Assembly: GCF_949628265.1 (NCBI RefSeq)
Contig: NC_088787.1
Span: forward strand, 27,394,501 to 27,458,500
Reading direction: 5' to 3'
DNA: 64,000 nucleotides
Source of the DNA: Cloeon dipterum
Taxonomy: Eukaryota; Arthropoda; Insecta; Ephemeroptera; Baetidae
The notes under the pieces were generated by a model, which did not search any database, was not told the origin of the DNA, and saw only the letters and a program-made list of their open reading frames with translations. The translations under genes were made by a program, and so were the position numbers. Below, in pieces: positions 1 through 12,499 of this stretch (position 1 is its first letter; every line of letters begins with the position of its first letter).

Positions 1-3000
1 TCGTGGGAATGGTGAAAGAGTCAGTTCGATCACTGCTTTTATGAAGCATTTGCCGTGTTGCTTGATTCATTCTACGGAGAATTTCTTTTCTAAAGCCTAG
101 CGATGCATGGTGTATATAATTCATCACGTGCAAGCAGCGAGAACAAGGCATTTTAAGTTGACTCCCGGGCCTTGTGACTCAGCTTCATTTGCATTACAAT
201 AAAAAGCATTTAACTAAACTGGAGCAGAGTTCACCGAACTTGATATCAGTGATGGTTCAGAGAGAATCGTTTACCCTTCTGGGGTGGAAAACGAATTGTT
301 ACCGATTACAGCGAAATCCTAGCGAGATTTGTCCTATTTGGCACCGACCAACACTTTTTGCTCGTCTTCTTTTTGCACAGCAGACGAGAGGAGTGCTAGA
401 AGTTCGGGGAAGCAACGGAAACGCCTGCCAAGAGGGGCAGTCTAGAAAAAAGTAATGTTTAGACGCGAGAGCACTAAGAAATATTATTCGCAAGGGGGAG
501 CTTGTGTTTTTGAAGGTCGGGCGTGTTTATATCGATTTGCAGGGCTGCTGCGAGTCGAAATAAACTCTTAAGTGCACGTCTGCTCTAACACAACACGACG
601 TTTAACATTTAATGCACACTGCTGCAGGCTGCTGGTGTGTCGAGTTAACGGCGAATTATGCGGCGCGAGCAACCAAGCAAATTAAGTCTTTCGCCTTCTT
701 GGCGTGCCCAACGGAATTTCATGAGTGCTCATAAATCTGCGTGCACAAAGTTTTGTGACGGTTTTGCGTGTTTTAGGTACACCATTACCAAGAAAGTAAA
801 TTATTTTCTCCGTACATCCTTGAAAACTATCGAAAATGCGAGAGCATTTGATAAATTTTCCAAGAAAAAAACACATTCATCGAACTTTGGGATTAAGTGT
901 GGCCAAGCGCTGCGAAATGGAGGAAAAGTTTATAATTTATAATCTAGCTATTTCATCTGCGTTTTCACAGAAAAACACTGCATCGAGCGAACCTCAAGGA
1001 AGTGTTTATGCGTGTGTATAAATAAAAGTGGCCTGATCCTCGCATCAATTACTAACGGCAGTGCCGTGAAACGAACTTGGGCGCCAATGTCATCGCGCAC
1101 ATTACGCATGGGAAGGCTCTCTTTAATATCCGCAGCCTCACTCTCCGCTAGCATACTGCGGATTAACATTAACAGAGAAGAAAGTGTTTGCGAAACGCAA
1201 AGCCGTTGAAAGCTGGAGAAGAGGCGAGAAACGTGCCCGTCTCTTAATAGCATAGCATAGTCGAAACTGTGGAAAAAACGGCGCTGTACCCCCGCAAAGT
1301 AAGCACATTGTCAACGTGAGCGAACGTTAAAGCTAGCCGCAACACGTGCACGCCAAAGAAAATTAAGTGGTCGCGAAGCCACGCTGGCGAAAGCGTTGTT
1401 CGTCTATTTGCGGTCTAAGTGAGACCCCGTAATTAAGTTTTCAGGCACGTTTTCTTTCCCTGCTGCGGTATTGTTTTGTTGTGTTTGGTTGGTCAGCGTG
1501 ATGCCACTCATAATTAATGCAAATTGCAGAAACTGACATTTGAGACGAACAAGGGCCATTACCATTAGTGAGTGGCCTTGTGCAACCGACTGACTACATT
1601 TCTGATCCATAAAACTTGTTTATTTTAGGCGCTGCATTTATGTCTCCTGGGGCTCTATACACAACCGAGAAAGCAGTATTTTGATCTTGGTTTTTGCAGA
1701 AGTCTGATTAGACAAAATTCTATATCAAATAGATGCTCTAAAATGCAAAATACTTCACTAAACTGGTTACATTTATTTTACTCTTCTCAGCAACAGAATA
1801 TTTAATTTCGTAATGAGTTTTAGATCTTAATATTGTCAGTAGCATTTACATAATTTGGAGGCAATTTAAGCTAAAGGAAATGTTACTAGCAGCTACCCTG
1901 GGCCAATAACAATAACTTTCATGAACATTATCATTTTCTTAGCCTTGAAAGGTAATTTCCAGAATTGACTTGACACTTTATACAAGTCATATTTTTTTAA
2001 ATAAGCTTTCTATATAGTTGAAATCGCAAAATTTACTGATGGAATCGTACCAGCTTAAATTTTATTAATTTTGCTCACAATGATGCCGCTCCATTTCTGC
2101 ATTGAATGTTTTTCCCTTTTTATACTTCGACTCATTCCAAAATAAAAATCGAGGTTGAGTACAAAACAATTATAGTTTTTAGAACAAGAACGCACGCATG
2201 ACTCAATTGAAACCAGTTTAATTTTTTTTGTCTGAATGCATTAAATTTTTACGTTGCTCAATTAAGCGAATGAGGTGGAAAAGTCAATGAACACCTGACA
2301 AAAATATGTCCAACTGACACACATTTTGTAAAGCCCACACTCTTGTCTGATTACTCCTTTTTCCGAACGAGATACGAATCTGACGGCACGTCCATTTCAG
2401 GCCAGACTCGACTTCTACCACAACAAAATTGATTTTCCACCCTTCCACGGGGAGGTGTATGCGTGCACGTAAGAAACGTGACGGATAAATAAATATGTCG
2501 GCGGCAGCGTCTCGGGATTGCTGAGCAAGAAGAAATACAATAATCATTATACACGTGTTTTGATCGGTGCTCGTTGGAGCTTGCACAATTGAGCAAAAGG
2601 TTTCAACGCTGCATTTGCATTTGCACAAATGGCAATGCGCGTAAACTATTATCATTGTTGCTGACTGGCGAGTGACGCGACGAGTCGCTGCATAGAACGT
2701 GTGGTCACTGACCCGATGATTATAATCTCGTATGGTCATCCTCCAGCTGATGGGTCAAACGCACGCACGAAACAAGAATAATTGCTCTTAATCCAGTCCA
2801 GCAAGTCGATTGCCATGAATAATTAATGCGCTTGTTTATATATCTAGCTGCTGCTACCACAGTGAGTGACGCGTGGACAAAAAACTGCGTTTTAGCATAT
2901 TGAAGTTTCTTTATGTGCGTCGGAAATAACCCACTTGAGTAAAAAAAAACGCCAAACTTATTTCCCTGTTCAAAATACTTTTTATTAGTTTTTTCTTTGT

Positions 3001-4220
3001 ATAATTTGTTTCCATAAGTATTATAAATAATGTAAAATCAACTACGGTGCTGTGTGTCATTTTTATATCTCGACGTTGTGTTACACTGTTTATTTTGTAA
3101 TCATTCTATATTTTACCTTGAAAATCAACCTGCATGGGAATTTCTTCAAAATGTTATTATTGGGAGTTAAAATCTTTCATAATCAAAATGAGACCTAAAT
3201 TTTCACTGGAAACCAAACTGACTAAAACATTTTCAAAGTAAATTGTAAAACATTCAGAGCAATTCAAAACATTTTTTGATCAAGAGCATATTGTTAGCAG
3301 AGTCCCATATGTTGGAAAAACTTTCTCTGGTCAGCTATACAACATTCAGAACGCCCCATCATCGTAGAACCGCTTGCGCACCAGAGTGTAAATATTTACG
3401 TGGCAAATATGGGTCAAGCCTTGATTAATGTTGATAATTCTCTGACATTGTGTGTCTTTCTCTCGCTTTTGATCAATTCTGACCGTCGTCTCGTTTGTTG
3501 TTATTTGTCCACCTGTGTGTGAAAAGTCTGTCAGACGTACGTTTTAAAGTGCGTGTTTGTACCGGCGCGGTGCCGGACAGCGCGGCATGTTAATCTCGAT
3601 TGCGCTTGTGGCTCTTGTTCAAGGAGGCTAATTGCTAAATTCGTTTGTTGTGTCTCTTGGCTGCCGCGACTGCTAGTTGCTCAAGGGTGCTTGACATTTG
3701 TGTCGTGAATTCCGGGATCTATATTGGGGTTACTTCCTATGTTCGTGTGAAAAAAGGGCTAACGCGTGATCATCAATATATCAAACGATCTCATTCAACC
3801 TGAATTTATTTATTGCTTTTTTTCCATGGGTATTGTTTTTGCTGCTAAAATTAATCAGATTAAATATTTATTATTGTCAAGTGGCACCTTTTAGAGCCAT
3901 CACCCACTCTGAAAAACTGCGATGAAGCATAATTTAATTTCTCGACAAGAAAAACACATTTAATTGGATTTGCGTAATTGGATTTAATTTTCGTATCGCA
4001 AAATCCCGTTCTTTTGCCATGATAATTTAATAAGGGAAGCTATTATTCATCTAATCAAAATCTAAATGAATAACGAAGAGCAAAAAATAAAAATTCCAAT
4101 TTATCAGCACGTCCAAAAATATTAGTCACATTAAAAAAATGTTTGTGTTCCCATGATTAATTAATTAACACACGTTGGAGTGTCACGCAATGCAATAAGA
4201 CATTTATTGATTTGTTTCAG
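1..4220. other. Non-coding stretch upstream of the TMEM200-like exons
   Basis: No open frame here has a recognisable domain together with matching splice sites. The stretch is AT-rich, with a somewhat more GC-rich part around 3.5-3.7 kb. Since the next gene enters at 4221 through a splice acceptor in mid-codon, this region is probably intron of that gene and may contain its 5' exon or exons, which I could not identify. Confidence 0.5.
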
Positions 4221-6893
4221 GCCTGACGAAGGTGCCGTTCCGAGTACAGGGGCGCACGACGCGCACTCAGCACATCGCCACTCAACCGTGAGCAAGCGGA
4301 CACGTTTGGGCCTCGGCCGGAGGCTGCTGTCGCGTCTCCGCGTGGAGAAGATTGAGGGCGGCCTGATGGTGGCCGGCGTGCTGGTGGCCGCCAACTGCAG
4401 GGTGGCCCTGCCTGTCTTCGGCTTCCTCTTCCTACTTGCCGGAGCGGTGCTCACGGCGGCCGCCTACCGCGGCCAGGAGAGCGATGAGGAGGCCACCACT
4501 TACGTCGAACGCGTCGAGATGACCGAGAACTCACGCGTTCTAGGACCCGCTTGTCTTGTAGTTGGAGGTATCATGCTGCTCGCTGGCGTATTGCTCTGCA
4601 CGCTGACTAGAAGGTGAGCGATAATGATAATTACCCGTCCGTGAAAGTGTTTTAACAATCCTCAACATTCAGAATTTATGATCTTGAAATATTTCATAAT
4701 TCAAATTGATGTCATTTCTTGATAAAACAGAAAAAAGCAAAACATATCAAACAATAGCGTGGATTCATCATTTTCTTATTTAATTAATATTAAAAAATGT
4801 ATAGCTAGAAGTTTTCAAAAAATCAAAAAATGAACTGAAAAATTGTAAATAGACCAAAACTACTCATCTCGTGTCGTGTGTTGTTATAGTGACATTTAAC
4901 TTGACGCCCAAATTCACTTCTTGGTTCTCTAATGTTACCGTGATATCCAAAGTCATATCCGCTTTTGTACGCTCTCATCTTGATTGTTGAAGAAAAATTA
5001 CCACGTCAGTTAGACATAGAAAATTTACAACTACATTTTTTTATTAATTCCAAATATTATTATACCCGTTGGCAAGCAAATGAAAACTCGGCTTGCTTTG
5101 AGAAAAGCTTAATAAATTTTTGAATTCCTCAGGGCACAGCGGCAGGAGCGGCAGCGTCGCGTCGGATTCCATTGTCCAATTCACGGCGACTTCTTTCCGG
5201 CCAACATCAAAGACTCTGACCTGATCGCTGACGAGGACGAAGAGAGCAACTGGTCGTGCTGGCGACGCCGCAGCAGGGAGGACGATGAGGAGGCCCTGGG
5301 ACCGCGCATTCGAGCCGACAGCGTCGTAAACCCGCAGCACGCGCCGCTGTGTCCGCACAGCTCGCACACCAGCGCCCGCAGCAGCCTCTGCTCACCGTGG
5401 ACCAACAACCAGCAGCAAAGCAAGGAAATCGTGGTTACCGCAAGCCCCTGTCCTACGCCGCAGCCTTTCCTCGTGCCCTCAGGGTCTATCAGGTAAACAT
5501 TTTGTTACAATTTCCCACAAGAGGAATGGAAAATATTTGAAATATGAACCAACATGTAGCAATATCTATACATGATTTAATAAGCTGAGATCCCTATTAT
5601 TAATCATTTCTTATTTAGGGGACTGAAAAAGTGTGCAAACGTTTGAAGTTTTTGTTGCAATGCTGAATATATATAACTATTATCTCTTTGCCGCATTTGC
5701 ATATCTCCATTTGCCGCGGATTACCCAACAGAAGGCTAGCAATTTTTCCCCATCAAATATTCATACTAGCACTGGTGGTGAGTCCAAAAATATCCATATG
5801 CTGGGAGGAAAAGGCTGGAAGGCTCACCACGAAATTCAGGTGCTCTTTCTGGCGTTTTACCAATTTGTGTCAGCTGCAACAGTGCTTTTTTCTACTCTCA
5901 TGAATTTGATATCCATGCGGCGCTGAATGATTGATCATGTGTTCGCTTTGTTGCAGCAGTGGCATGGTTCCATCGGCTCGGCTTTCTCCAGACCAGACTT
6001 TTGGCTCCATCAGGTCGCTCAGCGTAACCCGAGAAGTCGCAAGTTTTCCAATGTCACGCACACCGTCACCACCGCCGCCAAGGGCAGCGCTTGAGAGGTG
6101 ACGTATATTGTGATAAACAAACACAGCAATTTTCTTAAAGATAGCATTATATTATGCATGAATTATATAGCTTTAGATGATATCGCTTACAATTAGATGG
6201 CTTTTTAGGTGTTAAGTTAATATAGCTACGACATTCTGTAATTATTTAAAAATTGTATTAGGCTTTCTCAAGCAAAAATATTACTATACTGACAAGGGGT
6301 TTATGCAGAATAATTAATTTAAATACCTTTCATATCTCTTTCACTGATTTCTAACATTAACCGTATTTTTGTTTTCAACCTAATACTAATTTCTAACGAA
6401 CCAAACACCAATATTAACTATTGCTTTGAAGTACACCGTCAATTTTGATGATCTGCCTGAAAAATTGTTTCAAGTTTGAGTCTCAATGGCACAAAATATT
6501 TTCTGAGTTAAAAATTTCAACATTTAGTGTTGCCATGCAACAACTTTCACCTTATATCGCGTGGCGAGATTTCTGAATTTGTAATATTCTTATTAATGCT
6601 ATAAGTGTTAACGAAAGAAATTTATTTTAATGCCAGATCTCAAACAGCAGAATGCAAAATGATTTAAGTACTGAATTTTAGAGTTATTGTATATATTGAG
6701 GTTATTCTCTATTTGCTTCCCACCCGAGTTTTGGGACTGGATTAATCACATTATTAACTTGAAGTATTTAATTTTCAGATGCGTAATGGCAGAAATCGCT
6801 TCACCGAGCGCCGTGCCGAGCATTCCACCTCCGCGGCCGCCACTGCCTGCCGTCCGAATGGTGTCCCCAGTGCTGGAGGCGACGGCTGGATGA
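4221..6893 (+). CDS. Two-pass membrane protein, TMEM200-like (3' four exons; 5' end not found)
   Basis: Exons are 4221-4613, 5133-5492, 5957-6097 and 6779-6893 (stop TGA). All joins keep frame (each junction splits a codon after base 2) and use GT-AG. The visible part encodes 335 residues. The first exon holds two hydrophobic segments (GLMVAGVLVAANCRVALPVF to TAAAY, then LGPACLVVGGIMLLAGVLL). Between them is an acidic loop of about 25 residues, the arrangement seen in the TMEM200 family. After the second segment come a basic patch (RRAQRQERQRR), an acidic cytosolic stretch, and a long Ser/Pro-rich tail ending in proline runs. The name rests on topology and the RVLGP motif before the second helix, not on an alignment, so the family call is tentative while the gene model is firm. 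The start codon lies upstream, since 4221 is a splice acceptor (tttgtttcag). Function unknown. Confidence 0.72.
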
Positions 6894-7525
6894 CTAGGTC
6901 GCGTTGGCAGCCCGGCCAGGACACGTCCGCAGTCCTAGCTAAAAGTGCTGGTTCAAGTGAAGGGACCCTTAGGCCAATCAGTGTGACTGTGGCCGCGTTT
7001 TAAAGCAACAACTAACAGTGATCCAAACAAGACTGCCCGGCCAGCGCAGACAAGCAAAGTGAGAGGACTCGCACTTCAATCGCGAGGCTGACACGGGAAG
7101 TGAGAATTTTGAACGAATGATTCAATCGTATTCAACGTTACGTAGACCATGGCAGGACATTGTATTTTACTATTTCTATTCGAAAGCCATCACTACATTT
7201 CAAAAGGGCTGCTTTCTTTTTTCTATTAAATAATAATATGGTTGTGTACCTTTTTGTATACTGCTTTAGAGCCAGGGCATCAAAATATTTAGCTAGCGCG
7301 TGGATGGCATGAAATGTGTTATTTTTTTTAGCTTCAGAGGGGCGCATGCTGCTGATTCTTATCCGCTACAATATATCGTTCCCCTTTCTTGTTTAGCAAG
7401 CCTAACTTAGTTGGTAAACGTTGATGTGATAAAGAACAAAACTCCATAAAGTAATAAGATTAAATCTTTTAGAAAATTCGAACCCAGAACCCACGAGAAA
7501 AAGCTAAATGTCAGATGCTGCTGTC

Positions 7526-7531
7526 AATAAA
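7526..7531 (+). terminator. Candidate poly(A) signal AATAAA of the TMEM200-like gene
   Basis: A canonical AATAAA lies 632 nt after the TGA at 6891-6893 and before the convergent MRI1 3' end. No other AATAAA was noticed between them, though an ATTAAA occurs near 7225. Confidence 0.4.
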
Positions 7532-8062
7532 GAGGAGCATAACTTAAAAATGGACTTTGATTTAAAAAATGAATGCTAACAGCTTCACAGTTCTTGGCGA
7601 TAATCAAGAGTTATGGTTTATTTAATGGTTCACATAGGCACTTTCAATGCAAAGCTTTTACAACATTTAAACATGTTAATTGTTGTATGCATTAATATGA
7701 TCAATCAAAAGTGTTCTTTCAACTTACACAGAAGAAGAACAATCAGAATAAGGAAACTCATCTGAATATATTGACTATATAAAATGGTAAAAAAAATGAA
7801 AGCTCAGCCGCAATAGAGAGTAAATGAGGCACCTCGGAAGTTTAATATAGGTCGTCCGAAATTGTCATTTTACCACGCTTACAAATCAATGCCTAGGAAT
7901 TTTCTCTGATCTCTTTCTACACAGGGAACTTAACTACGTATCTAAGCTCAGAGTACCGACCTGCAGTTCGTTTTTCAAAAGCTACACACCTAGGAGGCAG
8001 ATTAATAATAATGCGTGTTTATAATATAATGCGAGCTATCGATTCTGTAAATAATAAGTGAG

Positions 8063-10407
8063 CTATTCACAAAATTCGGGTCCGTTTCCTTCCGGTTTTA
8101 AGTTGATGATCTCGGAAGGGGTGAATATTCCCTTTTCAGTGATGATTCCAGTTATCAGTTCGGCAGGAGTGACATCAAAGGCGGGGTTCCAAACGGAAAT
8201 ACCTACAAAAATTTCAATTTAGTTCATTTATCAACTGAGATACTCTGCAGAAAATCCCTGCCACAAGGAAAATGCAAAATTCTCTGATCATGTTGATTAG
8301 AACGTTTCCTGTGCGAAAACAATTATTGCATTTCTAGGAAAAAAGAATACATTATGAATTAAAAAACAATGAAATATTTCAATTTTTATCTTTAAATAAT
8401 TTTGCAGCAGAAATTCCCATCTTCATTTAGACTTTGAGTGTGCAATAGATTATTCTGCAACAGGTAAGGCAGAACTACAAGTGGAACATTGATAATTGCT
8501 GGCCATTGCGAGTGCAAACAGAAACTTTGATACCAGAATTTTCACCCATACATAATCACTAGCGGGTCTGAAGTTTTAAAATAATTAACTTTATTAAACT
8601 GAATATTGTTTAGAGCGCTTGTAATTTATGGCAATTACCAATTCATTACTAGCAGCTTGATTATATTTGTACTCAAATTAGTAAAGAAATCGTTTGGAAT
8701 TCAGTCTCAATTTAATTTAAAAGCGATAGTTTGATTAATGAAGTTTTCCTCACTGAAATGAGGATAGCAAGAGTTGCAATAAATTTTCTGATCAAAAAAA
8801 TAATGTCATTTTACCTGAAGCTGCTATCCTCTGTTCACCGATGCAGGTCATTTCACATTCTGGGCGTTCCTCAATTACTATGTGCTCTCCGCTAGGAATA
8901 TTAAAGTCGATAGAAGTCAAGGTGGCGGCAACATAAAAAGGCACGCAGTGGTGACGGGCAATCACAGCAATCTGGAAAAATATTAGACAATTATACTCTT
9001 GTGAGCTAGCAGTGTGTCCTTGAGCGTCAAGAAAAAGCCAACATAGTTAATGGTAGATTATTTCATATAAGCTCTTTTGGCAAGCATATAATGCGATCTG
9101 AATAGAACTATTTAAAGCAACTAACAGGGAGACTTCCAATTAAAGCTGGTTAGATGTTTCTAGCCAAGCTACAATAATAAAATGCTTCAACCTTGGACAC
9201 AAAGAACTTTTCTTTGGTTACCTGGTAGGTGCCAATTTTGTTGGCCGTGTCCCCGTTGGCAACGACCCTGTCCGCGCCCACAACTACAGCGGTTATGGTC
9301 CTGGCCCTCATCAGGGCGGCAACCATGCTATCACAGATCAAGGTGGCTGGGATCCGCTCGTGAACCAGCTCATAGGCCGTCAAACGGGCGCCTTGGTTGT
9401 AAGGCCGCGTCTCCGTGCAGTAAACGTGTTCTGCAAAACAGTAAAACAGCTGCTGATGACTTCGTAATGTAAAATGGACATCTTTCCAAACAATATACAC
9501 CGTGACAACGCAAACTGCAATTTTTGTGGTGTGAAGTTTAGTTGCAATTCTTAACTGGGAACCATTGAACTAGGAAATGGGTTTAACTCTCTAAATAAAT
9601 TTGCAACGAATCGTGCACAAGCCCTAGGCACTTGCTTTAGACTGCAAATTGCGATTTCACGCTACAATGAGAGTAAAGACGTCTGAAATTCAGTGTACCG
9701 AGTCGTTTTTCAGCGTGTAGAGACCTGATAACACCGAGTGCTGTTCCATACCCAGCGGTGGCGAGTGAGCCAGTGTTACAGTGCGTGACGATTCTCACGT
9801 TTTTCGTGTCTTTGACCGTGCCAATGATGGCTTTTGCACCGAACTTGCCAATGGCCATGTTGTCCTCAAGATCTTTGGCCAGCATAGCTTCAATTTGACC
9901 CAGGAACCTAAATCAACAAAGCAATATAAAAAATGGACTTTGTAGATAGTATGATTAAATACTACTTACTTTTCTTTCATCTGCTCCGAGGAGACAGTTT
10001 CGTCCTTGCTCAGCTGGTTGGCCAGAGCAATCAATTCTTCAGCGGCGATTTTCATATTGACAGCAGTTGGCCTGGCCGAAACCAGGTAGTTTAGTTTGCC
10101 CTCGATCTCCTGCCGAAGAACCTTCTTGTCGTGTTGCTCTTCGTTGTGAAGCTCGACGGCGAGGCTGAGACAGCCGACCATGGCGATGGCTGGAGCTCCT
10201 CGGACCTACTCATTTTTTTTAAATAAATATTAGATACGTGTTAAACACAAAGTATGCTCTGATTAATACCTTCATCGAGTGAATGGCCTGCCAACCTTCT
10301 TCGACTCCAGTGATGGCCACGTACTCGGACTTAGAGGGCAGGAGGAGCTGGTTCAGGATTTCCAGCTTTCCGTTCTCGTACTTGATGGACTGCAGGGTTC
10401 CAGGCAT
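8063..10407 (-). CDS. MRI1: Methylthioribose-1-phosphate isomerase
   Basis: Six exons on the minus strand: 10407-10270, 10205-9970, 9907-9699, 9430-9222, 8971-8815 and 8202-8063. They give 362 codons plus a TAG stop, the usual length for the family. The enzyme converts 5-methylthioribose-1-phosphate to 5-methylthioribulose-1-phosphate in the cytosolic methionine salvage pathway. Diagnostic blocks are [19 protein letters not shown] near residue 47, the catalytic cysteine in [27 protein letters not shown], the catalytic aspartate in [20 protein letters not shown], and [10 protein letters not shown] near the C-terminus. The ATG at 10405-10407 is chosen because [10 protein letters not shown] matches the family start; an in-frame GTG lies two codons upstream. 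Every junction keeps phase with GT-AG sites. The gene is divergent from MTFMT, with 765 bp between the two start codons. Confidence 0.96.
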
Positions 10408-11172
10408 TTTCACGGCAATATTTACAACAGGGGCGAAACTAGCACGTGAAAAACTGCGAAAGACAAGAGCGGTGGGATGGGCCGCCGGTGCACTTCTTCA
10501 TCATCGCATTATTATCTTATCGCCAGCAGACGAGGTCCCGGTAGGAAATTAACGCACGCTCTTCAACGTCGATTGGATAATCCGCGAGTACGCGAATTCC
10601 TCTCGATTGCCGAGATAAGGTGCGGGAAAATCACAGAAAATCGCAATCGCAGTACATACAACTGTCAGCAGGTCGAACAGATAGCCATGACTGAAAAGTG
10701 AACTACAATTTTCGGTGCTGACATCTCTGGCCAGAGTAGCAAGCACTTACTTATTTATTTACTGGGCCAAATTTCAAGGTTGAGTAGCGCGCGATGTCTA
10801 GATCTGCTCTTAAAATAAATCCGTATAATATGTGCACAATACTCCGTAACTCTGCTATGTACCTCTAAAAAATTTTATAATAGGTCACAGAGACTACTGA
10901 CAATGAACAAAAAATAAAGTTGATGTAGAGTGAAAACATCATCTTGGTATAATCTTTTGTCAAATTTCTCGCCGATTGGCACTCGCATCAACAGACACCA
11001 GCACCATCGGACCTTTAACAAAAAAGGCGTGGTTGGTTAGCGGTAGCCACCCAATGAGAACGATCGACTCTCGGCATCAGCTGGTGCCGTAAACATACAA
11101 CACATAACACACCGGCTAAACCATGAGTGTAAAATATTTTAGACTTCCCTAATTTCTGAAACGATCGTTGAA
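10408..11172. promoter_or_regulatory. Shared intergenic/promoter region of MRI1 and MTFMT
   Basis: These 765 bp separate the start codons of two divergent housekeeping genes and hold no convincing ORF. The half near MRI1 is more GC-rich and CpG-containing. I see no TATA box at either start, as expected for a bidirectional housekeeping promoter. The function is inferred from position only. Confidence 0.5.
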
Positions 11173-12441
11173 ATGATTGGATTTTTTATACTTCCAAAAA
11201 CTTGCAAACCACTTTTCTTAGGATTATTTAGACGTATTTCAACTTCTGGCCCACCATGGTCTGTCATCTTTTTTGGCTCAGACAATTTCGCCCTTTCTAG
11301 CTTGCAAATGCTGCATAAGGAATTGTAATTTGCAGTGGTTAAGTTTTTAATTATTTTTACTTATAATAGAAAATTCTATGTTTCAGAAAAACTGGCGAGC
11401 ATATAAAAAGCTTGTCAGTTGTCTGTGCCTACATGAAGTGTCCTGTGGCTCAATACAGTTTGAAAAACAAAATCAACATCATACCCTGGAAACCACAAAA
11501 AAATCAACTTCAAGGTGCTGACGTTGGGTTTGTCGTCTCATTCGGCCACTTAATCCCACAATCTATAATTTCTTCGTTTCCTCTGTACGCCAAACTGCAC
11601 CAAATCAATTAGCAGTGTAATATTAATTAAACGTTTTATTCCAGGGGAATGGTAAATGTGCATGCTAGCTTATTACCTCGATGGAGAGGTGCTGCACCTA
11701 TCATACACACTGTCCTCAACGCAGAGACCGAAACTGGAGTTACTCTCATGAAAATCAGACCTCATAGGTTGATGGAGTTCATGAAGTCACCAAATATTCA
11801 GTATAAAGTATTTGTTTGCAGATTTGATTGCGGCGAGATTATTGGCTCCTCCAAATTAAAAATTGGCCCTCAGGAGGACGCAGAAACCTTGACCCGTAGG
11901 TTGGCAAATCTCGGTTCTGCAGAACTGCAGTCCTGCTTGAAAAGTTTAACTGAAAGACTAGGTCAAGCTAAACCTCAAACCGAAACTGGTGTTTCATATG
12001 GTAAAGTGATATTCTCTGATGCTCATAAACTTACACCTCTGCACAATTCATTCATCTTTCCCCGATTTTCTGGTTCCAGCTCCGAAAGTTGACGCGAGCA
12101 TGTCTTGTTGCAAGTGGGCGGAAATGACCGCCTCGCAACTCCATCGCCGCCATCTGGCTCTACACCACGTATTTCCTCTCCACGCAGACTGGCATGGGCA
12201 GACTGTGAAGTTCCTTGAATGTGCCCCGATGGAGAAGACCAGCAGCTCGGCACCAGGGTTCGTAGATTTTTCCAAAAAACATCGACATCTTGAAGTGACG
12301 TGCAATAAACAGAGTGTTTTGACGGTCAACCAGCTCAAATTATCTGGCAAAAAGGTCATGTCCGCCATGGACTTTGTTAATGGATTTTTAAAGAAAGTGC
12401 CCGTAGACTTATGGAAGTTTGGAAATGGCGAATGCGGTTAA
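11173..12441 (+). CDS. MTFMT: Mitochondrial methionyl-tRNA formyltransferase
   Basis: Exons 11173-11324, 11387-11584, 11645-11767, 11822-12000 and 12080-12441 (TAA) give 337 codons in perfect phase. The enzyme formylates Met-tRNA(Met) with 10-formyl-THF to make the mitochondrial initiator tRNA. Recognisable parts are the N-terminal strand GPPWSVIFFGSDNFALSSL, then GADVGFVVSFGHLIPQ, the core NVHASLLPRWRGAAPIIHTV carrying the catalytic Asn and His of this fold, TGVTLMKI, and the catalytic Asp after the next junction (RFDCGEI). The C-terminal domain follows in the last exon. The ATG at 11173 gives a leader of about 27 residues rich in hydrophobic and basic residues with no acidic ones (MIGFFILPKTCKPLFLGLFRR), suitable for mitochondrial import. 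Intron 3 is only 54 bp, lacks in-frame stops and is a multiple of three, so retaining it would leave the frame open. Confidence 0.95.
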
Positions 12442-12451
12442 CGCGTGAAGC

Positions 12452-12457
12452 AATAAA
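12452..12457 (+). terminator. Poly(A) signal of MTFMT
   Basis: AATAAA starts 11 nt after the MTFMT stop codon. It fits the very short space (58 bp) before the stop codon of the convergent CA-1 gene. Confidence 0.6.
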
Positions 12458-12499
12458 TTAGTAGATATTAATTTCAATTGATTAACGCCTTTAATTTAT

